A stretch of DNA of 64,000 nucleotides from Pseudomonas songnenensis (GCF_003696315.1 NZ_RFFN01000008.1:62504-126503); one strand, 5' to 3'; shown: positions 28,726-39,193, counted from the first letter of the stretch. The notes: a model not told the origin generated them from the sequence alone. Numbers and translations are program-made.

Positions 28726-29373
28726 TTACCAGTTCTTCAGCGCCTCGGTTGCCGCTGCATTTGCCGGCTTCGCAATCAGCCCGGTCGGCGCGAGCTCCAC
28801 AGTGTAAACGGCGCCATCGGCAATCGGCATGTAATCCACGCGCAGCATCTGCGCATCGACCAGATGCATGTCACGCTGTCCGAGTTCCAGCGATTGCCAG
28901 ATATCCACGCCCAGGGGCTTCTCGCTCAGCTCCACGCGACCATAACGTGCGAGATTCTGCTGCTCGACCGCGAGATACCGGCCGGATAGCCGCTCCAGTC
29001 GATAGCCTGACTCAAGCCCGATCAGTTCGGCCAGGCTTTTCCAGCGCAACATATGCAGGTCGAGCTGCCAGAGGTCACCTTCCAGCATCGCCGTACGCGT
29101 CTCCTTGCCCTGATCCAACCGGACCTCATAGCGCTGCGGCCCCTGGGCCTGGAACGTCAGCGTTACCAACGGCTGCTCACCCGGTAGCGAGGCGTAGGTA
29201 CTGATGTCGTAGCCAATCAGCCCGATCAGTCCGGCAAGCGCAAGGACCACGAAGCCACAGGTGCCGCGCAACCAGCCCATCAGCCAGCTTCCCCCTAGCA
29301 GCAAGCGCAGCGCCACCAGCAGGACGATCACAGCCAGTAACGCGATCACGATCGCGAGCCCGAGATATTGCAT
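28726..29373 (-). CDS. Conserved membrane-anchored hypothetical protein
   Basis: A 215-residue protein with two N-terminal membrane helices (about 3-28 and 36-55) and a roughly 155-residue soluble domain. That domain contains YEVRLDQGKETRTAMLEGDLWQ and ends with an Ala-rich tail. By topology the large domain is either cytoplasmic or periplasmic, and the sequence does not decide. Pseudomonas homologues are sometimes labelled multidrug transporter, but nothing here looks like a transporter. I chose the ATG at 29373 over the TTG at 29379; AAGGA lies about 10 bases upstream. It diverges from the TSUP gene. Confidence 0.72.
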   Translation of the reverse strand: MQYLGLAIVIALLAVIVLLVALRLLLGGSWLMGWLRGTCGFVVLALAGLIGLIGYDISTYASLPGEQPLVTLTFQAQGPQRYEVRLDQGKETRTAMLEGDLWQLDLHMLRWKSLAELIGLESGYRLERLSGRYLAVEQQNLARYGRVELSEKPLGVDIWQSLELGQRDMHLVDAQMLRVDYMPIADGAVYTVELAPTGLIAKPANAAATEALKNW

Positions 29374-29565
29374 AGCCAAGCATCCTTTTCATTGGGTGCG
29401 ACATTATCCGCAGCTGCCGCCAGCACAACCAGCTCCTGCGTGGGACGGGGGTCACGGGTTGGTGTTGTTCTTCGCACCGAGCAGGCTGCCAGTCGTTCAA
29501 TCTTCCCTTCCGCCGGCGTGACAGCCGCATTATCCTCCGCTGTCACTCAGCCCACCGAGACCCGC

Positions 29566-30351
29566 ATGCCCTTCGCGCTTGAGCTCGCGCTCGACCCGTC
29601 CACCCTGGTGATTCTGTGCGCCGTAGCCTTCACTGCGGGATTCATCGATGCCATTGCCGGTGGTGGCGGGTTGCTGACCATTCCTGCCTTGCTGACTGCC
29701 GGACTGCCCCCGCATCTTGTGCTGGGTACCAACAAGCTGTGCGCCACATTCGGTTCGGCCACCGCCAGCTATACGTTCTATCGACGCCGCCTATTCGAGC
29801 CTGAGATATGGCGCAGGGCGCTTGTGGGCACTGCAATCGGAGCGGCGTTAGGCGCTGCACTCGCCCAGTTCATGCCCGCTAGTTGGCTCAACCAGCTGTT
29901 GCCCTTGGTGGTTTCTGCCTGCGGTATCTATCTGCTCTTCAGCCACCTGCCCGCAAAGCCCGGCAGCGATGCCGTGGTGATCGGACGCAAGCGTCAGTGG
30001 CCGCAGAGTCTCTCGCTAGGCTTCTACGATGGAGTAGCGGGACCTGGGACTGGCGCCTTCTGGACCGTTAGCAGCATGCTGCTCTACCCGCTCGACCTGC
30101 TCAGGGCCAGCGGCGTTGCACGGACGATGAACTTCGTCAGCAATGCAGTGGCTCTGAGTGTGTTCGTGATCGGTGGGCACGTGGCATGGGTGCTTGGCAT
30201 CGGTATGGGCCTGGCGCTGATGGCCGGCGCCTATTTCGGCGCGCGCACAGCGATCCGTGGCGGCTCTCGGTTCATCCGCCCGATATTCATTCTGGTGGTT
30301 CTGGCGATGAGCCTGCGTCTAGCCTGGCAGCACTGGTTCGGGACGGCCTAA
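29566..30351 (+). CDS. TSUP (TauE/SafE) family membrane transporter
   Basis: A 261-residue membrane protein with about eight helices and the duplicated TSUP signature [23 protein letters not shown] and [20 protein letters not shown]. Family members move sulfite, sulfoacetate or other organosulfur anions. The particular substrate cannot be read off. I chose the ATG at 29566; the upstream frame to 29368 lacks hydrophobic sequence and support. Its last 33 bases overlap the end of the convergent nudC gene, so both C-termini are encoded by the same DNA. Confidence 0.9.
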   Translation: MPFALELALDPSTLVILCAVAFTAGFIDAIAGGGGLLTIPALLTAGLPPHLVLGTNKLCATFGSATASYTFYRRRLFEPEIWRRALVGTAIGAALGAALAQFMPASWLNQLLPLVVSACGIYLLFSHLPAKPGSDAVVIGRKRQWPQSLSLGFYDGVAGPGTGAFWTVSSMLLYPLDLLRASGVARTMNFVSNAVALSVFVIGGHVAWVLGIGMGLALMAGAYFGARTAIRGGSRFIRPIFILVVLAMSLRLAWQHWFGTA

Positions 30352-31149
30352 CCGACGAGCCAGATACAGTTCTATCAGGTAGCGGGCGATGGACTGGCGA
30401 GCGGGTAATGCCGGGAGATTGTCGATGGGAAACCAGCGCGCATCTTCGATCTCCTCCGGCTGAGGCACGATCTCGCCGCCGGCATATTCGGCATGGAACC
30501 CCAGCATCAGCGAATGCGGAAACGGCCAGCCCTGGCTCGCGACGTACTGTGGCGCGTGAATGGAGACACCGACTTCCTCGCGCACCTCGCGCGCGACGCA
30601 CTTCTCCACCGACTCGCCAGGCTCCACGTAACCCGCCAGTGTGCTGTAGACCCCAGGAGCGAAGCGCGGCGAGCGGGCCAGCAGCAGTTCATCGCCGCGC
30701 GTGACCAGTACGATCATGCTCGGCGACAGTCTTGGATAGTGTTGTACGCCGCAGGCCGGGCAGTACATCGCGCGCTCGCCTACTCGCGCCTGCATTGGCG
30801 AACCGCAGCTGCCACAAAAACGATGCTGGCTCGCCCAGGTGCCTATCTGCGTCGCGTAACCAAGGAGCTGAAACAGGTCCCGATCGTCCCCCTGCATGAA
30901 CTGGCGCAGGCCCTGCCAGCGTGCGCCGGGCACATCGGCTGGGAATTCAAGCTCGAACAGAAAAACCGGCTGCCCGTCAAAATGCCCCAGACCCTGCTCG
31001 CTCAGTACGGGAAGCTCCAGGCGCTTGAGCCAGTCCCGTGGAAACAGCGCGCCGTTGTCGTCGAGCAGGAACTGCTGCCGGCAGTGCACCACCACCCAGC
31101 CCCCGGGCAGACTGGGGTCGAGCAGCGCCGCCTGCCAGCGCAGGCTCAT
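30319..31149 (-). CDS. nudC: NADH pyrophosphatase / NAD-RNA decapping hydrolase
   Basis: A 276-residue Nudix enzyme. The zinc ribbon CGSCG...CPACG (about residues 115-135) precedes the Nudix box [23 protein letters not shown], starting near 195, which gives GX5EX7REVXEEVG. The [11 protein letters not shown] stretch typical of NudC follows. It cleaves NADH to NMNH and AMP and removes NAD caps from RNA. Its start codon overlaps the fimL stop by one base (TGATG), so it is translationally coupled to fimL, the same order as in P. aeruginosa. Confidence 0.96.
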   Translation of the reverse strand: MSLRWQAALLDPSLPGGWVVVHCRQQFLLDDNGALFPRDWLKRLELPVLSEQGLGHFDGQPVFLFELEFPADVPGARWQGLRQFMQGDDRDLFQLLGYATQIGTWASQHRFCGSCGSPMQARVGERAMYCPACGVQHYPRLSPSMIVLVTRGDELLLARSPRFAPGVYSTLAGYVEPGESVEKCVAREVREEVGVSIHAPQYVASQGWPFPHSLMLGFHAEYAGGEIVPQPEEIEDARWFPIDNLPALPARQSIARYLIELYLARRLGRPEPVLPG

Positions 31150-32831
31150 CAGGCCGCTACCGGCATGCCCAGCGCGCGCACGCTGTCGCTGGCCAGATCA
31201 AGCACGCTCACGCGCGAATCGTCGCGCCGCAATACCGCCCCGCCTTCGAGGTAGTACTCCAGGCTGGTCAGGGCGTCGGCGAGGGTTTCCAACAGCTGCT
31301 CGGGCGGCATCTGATTCGATTCGAGCATCTGTTTCTGAATGAAATCAGCGCAGGCGCCAATCAGCTCCGCCGCACGCTCCTGTTCGAGGAACCGTAATCC
31401 CCCTCGCACGGCCTGCAGGCTGAACGGCACGTTCGCCAGGTGCAGCTTTTCACCGTTTGATTCCAGATAGGCAGTAATCGCCCGCTTGGCCAGGGCCAGC
31501 CCGGCGGTCGCCTCGTCGATCACCACGATGCGCGCCTCGGTCAGCTGGTGATTGGCGAAGGCTTCCGCCTCCATTCCGGGACGAGCAACCTGAGGCTTGC
31601 TGTCACGTCGATCGCCACGCTCGAGGCTGGCTACCATGCTCTCGACGTAGAGCACCGCGTCAGCAAGACGCTGGATAACCTGCGGCTCGGGCGCATGCTC
31701 CAGGCTCCAGCCGGACACATCGCCCAGCTGCGCCTGCAAGGTGCTGGCCGCAGACGAAAGACCAACCATGCCAAGGGTTTTGGCCATCTTTCCGAGCAGG
31801 TTATGCAGGTTCGAGTAGGCTTCCGCCTGCGCAGTACCACGCTCGATCAGATCCAGGAGGTCCTTCAGGCTAGCCAGCTCTTCGCGGATTGCCGAAGACA
31901 GCGAACGCATGACTGCCTGACCAGGACCAGCCAGACGCTGGGATTCCTCTTCGAGCAGGTGGTCGGTGAATGGCAGCGGGCTTAACGAGAAGACCTGGCG
32001 AACCTGGCTGGCGATCGGCCCTTGGGTATCCGCCAAAGCGACAACATAGAGAAGCTCTTTGAGCAGACTGCGCGGGGCTTCGTATGCAGGATTGCCAAGC
32101 ACCTGCTTGAGTTCGCGGTCGAGCCGCGAAAACAGCTGCTTGCGCGACTTGCGCGGCAGCAGCTGGCCGTCGAGCTGGGACTCGAGAGCAGCGCTGCCGA
32201 TCCAGCACAGCCGGCTTGCCGGTGATTCGATGAACAGGTGATCCAGGCGCGTCAGTGCACGCCCCATCAGCTTCAGGCTGGCAGGCAGATTGTCTTCACG
32301 AATGAAGCCCAGCAATCCAACCTGGTACATCTGACGCAAGCGCCTTGCTTCGGCAACTGGTGCGGCACCGGACCTGGCCGGCACATCCACAGCAGGACGA
32401 GCATGATCGAGACGAACACTGAAGAAGAAGCTTTCCGGCAAGGCGGGCTGTGCACACGCCTGTCGCAGCGCGTTGATGGCTGGAAGCAGCAGTTCGGGAA
32501 TTTCCTGGCGGCTCGCGTCGACGCTTTCCAGATAACGGCGCAGGACATAGAGCGCGTTGCTCAGCGCGGCTAGCTGCACGTCGCGGTCTTCCCCAGCACC
32601 GACGGGGATATCGGTCGCCAGCTGCAGAATCTCCTGCGCCAGCAACTCGGCTCCGGTCAATTCGATGAGGTTGAGCGTGCCGCGCACCTGCTTGAGGTTT
32701 TCCACGGCCTGCTGCAGCAGGCCGCCGTTGTTGCGATCGATGATGAAGTGTTCAAGGCTCTGCTCGGCCTCTTCCATGGTGGCGAACAGTTCGTCACGTA
32801 CCAGACCGAGTGAAGTAGCTCCAGTAACCAT
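31149..32831 (-). CDS. fimL: FimL, ChpA N-terminal-like twitching motility regulator
   Basis: A 560-residue soluble, helix-rich protein matching P. aeruginosa FimL (about 559 residues). FimL resembles the N-terminal region of the chemotaxis kinase ChpA but has no phospho-accepting His-Ala-His-Ser-like motif and no kinase domain. It supports type IV pili assembly and raises cAMP through the adenylate cyclase CyaB. I start at the ATG at 32831 (MVTGATSLG); the longer frame to 32879 runs into the crotonase gene end. It leads a two-gene unit with nudC. No catalytic residues are evident, in line with a scaffold role. Confidence 0.93.
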   Translation of the reverse strand: MVTGATSLGLVRDELFATMEEAEQSLEHFIIDRNNGGLLQQAVENLKQVRGTLNLIELTGAELLAQEILQLATDIPVGAGEDRDVQLAALSNALYVLRRYLESVDASRQEIPELLLPAINALRQACAQPALPESFFFSVRLDHARPAVDVPARSGAAPVAEARRLRQMYQVGLLGFIREDNLPASLKLMGRALTRLDHLFIESPASRLCWIGSAALESQLDGQLLPRKSRKQLFSRLDRELKQVLGNPAYEAPRSLLKELLYVVALADTQGPIASQVRQVFSLSPLPFTDHLLEEESQRLAGPGQAVMRSLSSAIREELASLKDLLDLIERGTAQAEAYSNLHNLLGKMAKTLGMVGLSSAASTLQAQLGDVSGWSLEHAPEPQVIQRLADAVLYVESMVASLERGDRRDSKPQVARPGMEAEAFANHQLTEARIVVIDEATAGLALAKRAITAYLESNGEKLHLANVPFSLQAVRGGLRFLEQERAAELIGACADFIQKQMLESNQMPPEQLLETLADALTSLEYYLEGGAVLRRDDSRVSVLDLASDSVRALGMPVAA

Positions 32832-32868
32832 GCCTAGTGCGCCTCCCGCGCAAACGTGTGATGGCGCA

Positions 32869-33681
32869 TCAGTCGGCAAAGTCCGGCTTTTGTTTGCTCA
32901 TATGAGCGGCGATTGCGACCTTGATATCGGCCGACTGCAGCATGGCCGCGTTCCAGGTGGCGATGTACTCAAGCCCGTCGTGGACGCGATGATCACGCAT
33001 ATAGCGGATCATTTCCTTGGTGCCGCGAATGGCGACAGGTGATTTGCGAGCGATGTCGTGGGCCAGTTCCAGAACGCCATCCATCAGCGTCTGCTGGTCG
33101 GCATAGGTGCGATTGACCAGACCGATGCTGCGTGCTTCTTCACCGTCAATTGTACGGCCGGTAAATGCCAGCTCACGCATCATCCCATCGCCAATGATGC
33201 GCGGCAGACGCTGCAAGGTCCCGACATCGGCGGCCATGCCCATGTCGATTTCCTTGATCGAGAATTTCGCGCCCACCGTGCTGTAGCGCATGTCGCATGC
33301 CGAGATCAGATCGATCGCGCCGCCCAGGCAGTAGCCCTGGATGGCCGCGATGACCGGCTTTCGGCAGTGATCGACAGCATTGAACGAGGCTTGGAGAGAA
33401 AGGATCTTGCGCCGCAGCCGCTCGGCGTTGCGCCCGACATCGCTGCCCAACTGGCTGCCGACCGAAGCCAGCAATTGGAGGTCGATGCCAGAAGAGAAAT
33501 GCTCACCGGCCCCGCTGAGGACCACGACGCGCACCTCGTTGGTGGCATCGACCCAGTTGAAGATATCGATGATTTCCGACCAGAACGCGGCGTCCATCGC
33601 ATTGATCTTCTCGGGCCGGTTGATCACGACGCGGGCAATCTTGTCTGCCAACTCTACACGGAAGGCTTTGTATTCGGTCAC
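32869..33681 (-). CDS. Enoyl-CoA hydratase/isomerase (crotonase) family
   Basis: A 270-residue crotonase-fold protein starting GTG at 33681. The oxyanion-hole segment is HFSSGIDLQLLAS, followed by AIQGYCLGGAIDLISACDMRYS. The acid residue positions read KFSIKEIDMGMAADVGTLQRLPRIIG, close to dienoyl-CoA isomerases with Glu/Asp there. It may therefore be a delta3,5-delta2,4-dienoyl-CoA isomerase rather than a hydratase. It would act in beta-oxidation of unsaturated fatty acids. It lies just upstream of fimL, in the same direction. Confidence 0.88.
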   Translation of the reverse strand: MTEYKAFRVELADKIARVVINRPEKINAMDAAFWSEIIDIFNWVDATNEVRVVVLSGAGEHFSSGIDLQLLASVGSQLGSDVGRNAERLRRKILSLQASFNAVDHCRKPVIAAIQGYCLGGAIDLISACDMRYSTVGAKFSIKEIDMGMAADVGTLQRLPRIIGDGMMRELAFTGRTIDGEEARSIGLVNRTYADQQTLMDGVLELAHDIARKSPVAIRGTKEMIRYMRDHRVHDGLEYIATWNAAMLQSADIKVAIAAHMSKQKPDFAD

Positions 33682-33863
33682 GCTATCATCCTCGACAGCA
33701 AGGGCGCATGGGGGGCGTCATGACGGCCAAGCCGCACGACGGTGGGCAACTATAACAACTGGCACCAGCACGAGTGAATGTCGATGCAGACGATGTGATA
33801 CAGACCACGCCGCCAGCCGACCTGTTCGTGCCGCGGTAGAGGGCCGCGTTGCTGGCCCGACGA

Positions 33864-36113
33864 TCATTCACGGATGCAATCCACGGTGTACGAGCCACCA
33901 GCTGCCCCGACCTCATGTTGCAGACCGTGCACATCGGCATCGAATCCAGGAAAGCGTTCGGCAAAATCACGGGCAAAGCGAAGGTAATCGAGAATCGAAC
34001 GAGTCTCTCCGGTAAAGCGCTCACCCGGCATGATCAGCGGGATACCCGGCGGATACGGCACCAGCATGACCGCTGCTATGCGCCCTTCCAGCGCTTCGAT
34101 CGGCACCGCCTCCACCTCGCCGCGAACCAACTTGTCGTAGGCCTGTGCCGGGGTCATCGCGGGCTCTGGCAGCGCTGTATACATCCTGCGCATGGCGCGC
34201 GCTGTGGCGTTTTCGCAGTAGCAGGCATGCAGGGCATCGCAGAGGTCGCGCAGGCCCATCCCGGCGTAGGCAGCCACGCCACTCCGGGTGATCGAAGGCA
34301 GCGCTTCTACCAGTGGGATGTTCGCATCATAGTGACGCTTGAACTCCAGCAGTTCGGTAAGCAACGTGCTCCATTTACCTTTGGTGATGCCCATGGAGAA
34401 CAGCACGAGCATCGAGTACAGCCCGGTCTTCTCCACCACCAGACCACGCTCCCAGAGAAACTTGCTGACTACCGCAGCCGGAATGCCACTCTTGCCCAGC
34501 GCGCCGGATGCGGTAAGACCCGGTGTGACGAGCGTGACCTTGATTGGATCGAGCAGCACGTAATCGTCGGCGATTTCGCCGAAACCGTGCCAGTCGGCCG
34601 TCGGCTCCAGCAGCCAATCCGGAGTCACCAACGCCTCAGCACCATCGACCAGTGGCGGTTGCCAGATACTGAACCACCAATCGTCCGCGTCGATGTGCTG
34701 GCGCAGGTTGGCCAGAGCACGGCGGAAGCTCAGCGCCTCATCGAACGTCTCCTGAATCAACGAGCGACCGGCCGGTCCTTCCATCATCGCCGAAGCCACG
34801 TCGAGCGATGCCAGGATGCCGTACTGCGGCGACGTGGAGATGTGCATCATGAAGGCTTCGTTGAAGCGGTCGCGATCGAGCTGCCGTGTCTGGCTGTCGA
34901 GCACATGGATCATCGATGCCTGGCTGAATGCCGCCAGCAGTTTGTGCGTTGAATGGGTGGTGAACACCAGCGGGCCCTGTTCGCGGGTATCCATGCCGTA
35001 ACGACCATCGTAGAACTCGTGGAACGCCGCGTAGGCGTACCAGGCTTCGTCGAAATGCAGCACTTCGACATTGTCGGCCAGGGTGCGCTTGATCAGATTC
35101 GCGTTGTAGCAAAGCCCGTCATAGGTGGAGTTCGTCACCACTGCCAGCTTGACCTTCGGCGGGCGGCCGCGGGCCAGCGGGTTGGCGGCAATCTTGGCCT
35201 GGATCGACTCGCGGGTGAACTCTTCCAGCGGAATCGGCCCGATGATGCCCAGCTCGTTGCGCGTTGGGCTCATGTACAGCGGTATCGCGCCGGTCATGAT
35301 GATCGCGTGGAGGATCGACTTGTGACAGTTGCGATCGACCAATACCAGATCGTCGCGGGCGACCATCGAATGCCAGACGATCTTGTTCGCGGTCGAGGTG
35401 CCGTTGATCACGAAGAAAGTGTGGTCAGCGCCAAAATTGCGCGCTGCACGGGCTTCCGCCGCCGCCACCGGCCCGGTGTGATCAAGCAACGAACCGAGCT
35501 CGGGCACCGAAACCGACAGGTCCGAGCGCAGCGTGTTTTCCCCGAAAAACTGATGGAAGGCCTGGCCGACCGGACTCTTGCGGTAGGCAACACCGCCACC
35601 GTGACCGGGCGTATGCCAGGAGTAGTTCGACTCACCGGTGTGCCGGACCAACGCGCTGAAGAACGGCGGCAGCAGATCCTCCAGGTAACTGCGCGCGGCG
35701 CGCGCGACCTGGCGCGCGAGGAACGGCACGGTGTCTTCATACAGATACAGCAGACCGCGCAATTCGTTGAGATCGGCCATCGCCTCGGCCGGCGCGTTTT
35801 CGATGGTGATCTGCTCGCCCAGCGCGAAGATCGGCAGACGCGGGGCACGGCGACGGGCGACGCGGATCAGCTCCACCACATCTTGCAGCAGACGCTGGTT
35901 GTCCCCGGCGCCCTCCGCCGCTACCAGAATGCAGGCCAGCCCGTGATGAGTCGAGGCGACGATGCGCCCCTCGTTCGAGCTGGCTGTGGGCAGGATATTG
36001 AAGCCGTCGCGCTCCAGCTCGGAAGCGATACCACGTACTCGCTCACCGGCAACGGTGTCAGCCTTTATGTCACGGTGAACGATAAGGATGGGGAATTTCA
36101 GGTCTTTGTACAT
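33864..36113 (-). CDS. ldcA: Lysine decarboxylase (Orn/Lys/Arg class, PLP)
   Basis: A 749-residue fold-type I PLP decarboxylase with an N-terminal wing domain (1-130, response-regulator-like), the core with THSTHKLLAAFSQASM (PLP lysine K391) and GTSTANKIVWHSM, and a C-terminal domain with YPPGIPLIMPGE. It matches Pseudomonas LdcA (about 751), the first enzyme of the route that turns lysine, and so arginine-linked metabolism, into cadaverine. The start is ATG at 36113 (MYKDLKFP). In PAO1 ldcA answers to ArgR; I did not find a clear ArgR box here. A hairpin sits in the 5' leader. Confidence 0.93.
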   Translation of the reverse strand: MYKDLKFPILIVHRDIKADTVAGERVRGIASELERDGFNILPTASSNEGRIVASTHHGLACILVAAEGAGDNQRLLQDVVELIRVARRRAPRLPIFALGEQITIENAPAEAMADLNELRGLLYLYEDTVPFLARQVARAARSYLEDLLPPFFSALVRHTGESNYSWHTPGHGGGVAYRKSPVGQAFHQFFGENTLRSDLSVSVPELGSLLDHTGPVAAAEARAARNFGADHTFFVINGTSTANKIVWHSMVARDDLVLVDRNCHKSILHAIIMTGAIPLYMSPTRNELGIIGPIPLEEFTRESIQAKIAANPLARGRPPKVKLAVVTNSTYDGLCYNANLIKRTLADNVEVLHFDEAWYAYAAFHEFYDGRYGMDTREQGPLVFTTHSTHKLLAAFSQASMIHVLDSQTRQLDRDRFNEAFMMHISTSPQYGILASLDVASAMMEGPAGRSLIQETFDEALSFRRALANLRQHIDADDWWFSIWQPPLVDGAEALVTPDWLLEPTADWHGFGEIADDYVLLDPIKVTLVTPGLTASGALGKSGIPAAVVSKFLWERGLVVEKTGLYSMLVLFSMGITKGKWSTLLTELLEFKRHYDANIPLVEALPSITRSGVAAYAGMGLRDLCDALHACYCENATARAMRRMYTALPEPAMTPAQAYDKLVRGEVEAVPIEALEGRIAAVMLVPYPPGIPLIMPGERFTGETRSILDYLRFARDFAERFPGFDADVHGLQHEVGAAGGSYTVDCIRE

Positions 36114-36122
36114 GCGCACTCT

Positions 36123-36160
36123 CTGCGGACGATCCATCTACAGGGTAGAAGGGTCCGCAG
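36123..36160 (-). repeat. Inverted repeat in the ldcA leader
   Basis: CTGCGGAC (36123-36130) and GTCCGCAG (36153-36160) form an 8-base stem whose loop holds a second small dyad (CTAC / GTAG). It begins ten bases upstream of the ldcA start and lies between dnaQ and ldcA. It may end dnaQ transcripts (no T run) or shape ldcA translation. Confidence 0.4.
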
Positions 36161-36196
36161 CAAAGCAACAGCGCATAAAGACGACAGTCTTCTCGA

Positions 36197-36922
36197 TCAG
36201 CCTTCGAGCTGAGCCCACAGCGGGGCTGCACCCGCAGCTTTTTCGATGGCAGCCATGCGCGCAGCGTGCGCGGCAAGCTCCTCCTCGCTGGCACGCAGCA
36301 CCGTGGTGCGCGGCCGATCAGCCGGCAGCCGACGAATCGGTGTGGGCTGTTGCCGTCCACCATCGGAGCTTTCGCCATCACCGGCAAGCGACAGATTCGT
36401 CTGCCCACCGGTCATGGTCAGCCAGACGTCGGCCAGGATCTCGGCATCGAGCAGAGCGCCGTGCAGATCCCGACCGGAGTTGTCCACGCCGTAGCGCTTG
36501 CACAGCGCATCGAGGCTGTTGCGCTGGCCAGGGTGGCGCTCGCGCGCCATCAGCAGGGTATCGAGGACCGAGCAGTGATCGGCGATCTCGGCGCGCTCCT
36601 GCTGACCGAGCAGAGCGAACTCGTTGTTGATGAAGCCAAGGTCGAACGCGGCGTTATGGATAACCAGCTGCGCACCCTTGATGAAATCGAAGAATTCATC
36701 AGCGACATCACGGAAACGCGGTTTGTCGACGAGGAACTCGTTGGTGATACCGTGAACGGCGATCGCCCCCTCGTCCACTTCGCGGTCAGGCTGCAGATAG
36801 ACGTGGTAATGCCGTCCAGTCAGACGGCGGCCGATTACTTCGACACAACCAATCTCAATGATCCGGTGGCCATCGGCCACTGGCATGCCGGTCGTTTCGG
36901 TATCCAGCACTACGCTGCGCAT
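36197..36922 (-). CDS. dnaQ: DNA polymerase III epsilon subunit (proofreading exonuclease)
   Basis: A 241-residue DEDDh exonuclease. Exo I is VLDTETTGM near the N-terminus, Exo II HNAAFDLGFINNE, and Exo III HGALLDAEILADV. The C-terminal 55 residues after the exonuclease domain are variable and bind the polymerase alpha subunit. The start is ATG at 36922 (MRSVVLDTETTG). It follows rnhA by 14 bases, codirectionally, whereas in E. coli these two genes diverge. The methyltransferase gene is further upstream in the same direction, which suggests one leftward operon. Confidence 0.96.
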   Translation of the reverse strand: MRSVVLDTETTGMPVADGHRIIEIGCVEVIGRRLTGRHYHVYLQPDREVDEGAIAVHGITNEFLVDKPRFRDVADEFFDFIKGAQLVIHNAAFDLGFINNEFALLGQQERAEIADHCSVLDTLLMARERHPGQRNSLDALCKRYGVDNSGRDLHGALLDAEILADVWLTMTGGQTNLSLAGDGESSDGGRQQPTPIRRLPADRPRTTVLRASEEELAAHAARMAAIEKAAGAAPLWAQLEG

Positions 36923-36936
36923 GTTGCTTCGCTCAC

Positions 36937-37392
36937 TTACACAATCGGTTGACGTTTTGCCTGCACTACACCACGGTTGGCCAGCAGGTCGGCATGCTCG
37001 TTGCCAGGGTGCCCGGTATGACCGCGGACCCATTCCCAGCTCACCTGATGGCGGTTGACCTGCTCGTCGAGCTGCTGCCAGAGATCGGCATTCTTGACTG
37101 GTTGCTTGCTTGCCGTTTTCCAGCCGCGCTTCTTCCAGTTGGGCATCCAGTCATTGATGCCCTGCATCACGTACTGCGAGTCGGTCACCAGGCGCACCTT
37201 GCACGACCGCTTCAGCTCGGCGAGCGCCCGAATCGCGGCCATGAGTTCCATGCGATTGTTGGTAGTTTCCGGTTCGCCGCCCCAGAGCTCACGCTTGACG
37301 CCTTTATAGATAAGCAGCGCGCCCCAACCGCCCGGGCCAGGATTGCCCTTGCAGGCGCCGTCGGTATAGATCTCGACCCAGTCGTCACTCAT
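36937..37392 (-). CDS. rnhA: Ribonuclease HI
   Basis: A 151-residue enzyme with the full RNase HI set: D10 in [18 protein letters not shown] in [13 protein letters not shown] in [12 protein letters not shown], and the C-terminal [11 protein letters not shown] with His and Asp. It removes RNA from RNA-DNA hybrids, including R-loops and primers. Length is standard (E. coli 155). It is placed between the methyltransferase and dnaQ genes, all leftward. Confidence 0.97.
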   Translation of the reverse strand: MSDDWVEIYTDGACKGNPGPGGWGALLIYKGVKRELWGGEPETTNNRMELMAAIRALAELKRSCKVRLVTDSQYVMQGINDWMPNWKKRGWKTASKQPVKNADLWQQLDEQVNRHQVSWEWVRGHTGHPGNEHADLLANRGVVQAKRQPIV

Positions 37393-37431
37393 TTTCGATC
37401 GCTTACTCGGTTTGCCGGCAGAGTCTGGTCT

Positions 37432-38202
37432 TCAAGGCAGCCGGTGCTGTTCAGCGTCGCGGCGACTGATCTTCGCCACGGGCATCGGCAACAATTTGCC
37501 CATCCGCTCGCGTCGCTCCTGACGCAAGGGTCGCAGGCCGATCATCAGCTTGCGCGCCACCAGCAAATAGAAGCCACCAGTGGGCGCCTGCAACTGCTGC
37601 CCAACCGACTCCAGCCGCGACAAACGCGCCTGCCAGTCGGTCGAAGAAAGCGGCGGACAATAGCACCCGAAGCGACGTTTCTCCAGCGCGAATCCCAGCA
37701 GGTTCAGCCAGTCACCAACCCGAGACGGGCGAATACAACGAGCCTCGCGAAATACCTCGCGTGATAACAGGTGGCGGACGCCCCAGGCGCTCCAGGGATT
37801 GATCCCGACGATCAACAGGTGCCCGCCTGGGCGCACTCCGCGTGCAGCCTCGCGCAGCAGGCCGTGGGGAGAAAGGCTGAAATCCAGAGCATGCTGCAAC
37901 ACCACGACATCGGCGGCGTGCTCACCCAGGGGCCAGGCCTGCTCCTCACAGTGAATTTCCACTCCGGGTAACGGCGCACCCAGGCGGACGCTGCGTTTGA
38001 TGTTCTGCGGCTGCACCGGCTCCCCGCTGAATGGGCCGTTATGCACCAGATAACTGCCGAAACAACGCGCGAGCTCTTCGGTGAGTACATGCTTTTCCTG
38101 AACCAGCAGCTGCTGGCCAAGCGGCCCTGCGAACCAGTCGGATGCCTGATTGATCATGGACAGCCAATGGTCGCTGGCCTGGGGGGACGGTTGATCGTTC
38201 AT
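37432..38202 (-). CDS. Class I SAM-dependent methyltransferase
   Basis: A 256-residue protein. A methyltransferase_11-type core is recognisable from [40 protein letters not shown], that is motif post-II to III. The usual glycine-rich motif I is poorly conserved. In Pseudomonas it sits between gloB and rnhA. The substrate is unknown. It diverges from gloB with 111 bases between them and leads the rnhA-dnaQ unit. The C-terminal 60 residues are basic, which could suit RNA or membrane contact. Confidence 0.82.
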   Translation of the reverse strand: MNDQPSPQASDHWLSMINQASDWFAGPLGQQLLVQEKHVLTEELARCFGSYLVHNGPFSGEPVQPQNIKRSVRLGAPLPGVEIHCEEQAWPLGEHAADVVVLQHALDFSLSPHGLLREAARGVRPGGHLLIVGINPWSAWGVRHLLSREVFREARCIRPSRVGDWLNLLGFALEKRRFGCYCPPLSSTDWQARLSRLESVGQQLQAPTGGFYLLVARKLMIGLRPLRQERRERMGKLLPMPVAKISRRDAEQHRLP

Positions 38203-38313
38203 CGCTCGGCTCCGTTCACGGCGCGGATCTGCGCGGCGCTGGGTTCGCTCGGGTTCAACTTTTTCTTGGGACTGCTAGGATGCGCCTTTGTCCCTCGCTT
38301 GGCGACCCGCCCC

Positions 38314-39093
38314 ATGTTGAAGATCGAAGCACTCCCCGCCTTCACCGACAACTACATCTGGTTGCTACAGGACGATGCAACCCAGCAATGTGTCGCTGTA
38401 GACCCCGGTGACGCCGCGCCGGTACTGAGCTGGCTGCAGGATCACCCGGACTGGCGACTCAGCGATATTCTGATTACCCACCACCATCACGACCATGTTG
38501 GCGGTGTCGAACGGCTCAAGGCGCAGACAGGCGCCCGTGTTCATGGGCCGGCAGCCGAGAACATTCCCGCACGCGACGAAGCGCTGAGCGATGGCCAATG
38601 CATCCGTGTGCTGGATAGGGACTTGCAGGTGATCGCGGTTCCGGGGCACACCCTCGGGCATATCGCTTACTTTCACAGCGATGCCGAGCAGCCCTGGCTG
38701 CTGAGTGGCGACACGCTGTTCGCAGCGGGATGCGGCCGACTTTTCGAAGGCACACCCGAGCAGATGTTCGCGTCACTGCAACGTCTGGCGGCCTTGCCGG
38801 ACGGCACACTTATCTATTGCACCCACGAATACACCCTGAGCAATCTGCGTTTCGCCCAAGCAGTGGAGCCGTATAACCAGGAAATTGAGCAGCGCGTGCG
38901 CGAGGTAACCGCGCTGCGTGAAGGGAACCACTTCAGCCTGCCCACTCGAATGAATATCGAACGCGCTACCAACCCCTTTTTGCGCAGCAGTGTCGAGGCT
39001 GTGCGGCAGGCCGCGAGCGGGCATTGCGGCCGCAGACTAGAGGATGACGTCGCGGTTTTCGCGGCCTTGCGCGCGTGGAAAGACCATTTCTGA
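38314..39093 (+). CDS. gloB: Hydroxyacylglutathione hydrolase (glyoxalase II)
   Basis: A 259-residue metallo-beta-lactamase-fold enzyme. The dinuclear metal site is [11 protein letters not shown] (THxHxDH), with further His in [11 protein letters not shown] and an Asp in [12 protein letters not shown]. The C-terminal glutathione-binding tail has [13 protein letters not shown]. It hydrolyses S-lactoylglutathione to D-lactate and glutathione, the last step of methylglyoxal removal. The start is ATG at 38314; the long upstream frame overlaps the divergent methyltransferase. A strong promoter for mltD lies beyond its stop, so the two genes are likely separate. Confidence 0.96.
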   Translation: MLKIEALPAFTDNYIWLLQDDATQQCVAVDPGDAAPVLSWLQDHPDWRLSDILITHHHHDHVGGVERLKAQTGARVHGPAAENIPARDEALSDGQCIRVLDRDLQVIAVPGHTLGHIAYFHSDAEQPWLLSGDTLFAAGCGRLFEGTPEQMFASLQRLAALPDGTLIYCTHEYTLSNLRFAQAVEPYNQEIEQRVREVTALREGNHFSLPTRMNIERATNPFLRSSVEAVRQAASGHCGRRLEDDVAVFAALRAWKDHF

Positions 39094-39129
39094 CAAGCTC
39101 GACAGGTTCCCGAAACGGAGCCTGCAAAC

Positions 39130-39158
39130 TTGACCCCACCAGGGTGCGTTCCTAGAAT
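39130..39158 (+). promoter_or_regulatory. Sigma-70 promoter for mltD
   Basis: TTGACC (39130-39135), a 17-base spacer and TAGAAT (39153-39158), a near-consensus promoter. It implies a transcript starting near 39165, only about 30 bases before the mltD ATG at 39194. Confidence 0.75.
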
Positions 39159-39187
39159 CCCCCGAATTTTGTTTCCGGGGAAGATTC
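39155..39187 (+). repeat. Hairpin covering the mltD ribosome-binding region
   Basis: GAATC-CCCCG-AA on the left pairs with TT-CGGGG-(AA bulge)-GATTC on the right, around an AT-rich loop. The right arm includes the purine-rich GGGGAAG that is the best ribosome site for the ATG at 39194, so folding would hide it. Most of the hairpin would be in the mRNA leader. Confidence 0.45.
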
Positions 39188-39193
39188 CAGCCA

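Noticed and set aside
37799..37815. TTGAT...ATCAA dyad, possible second Anr box
   Set aside because: The spacer is seven bases instead of four, and the site is inside the methyltransferase coding region.
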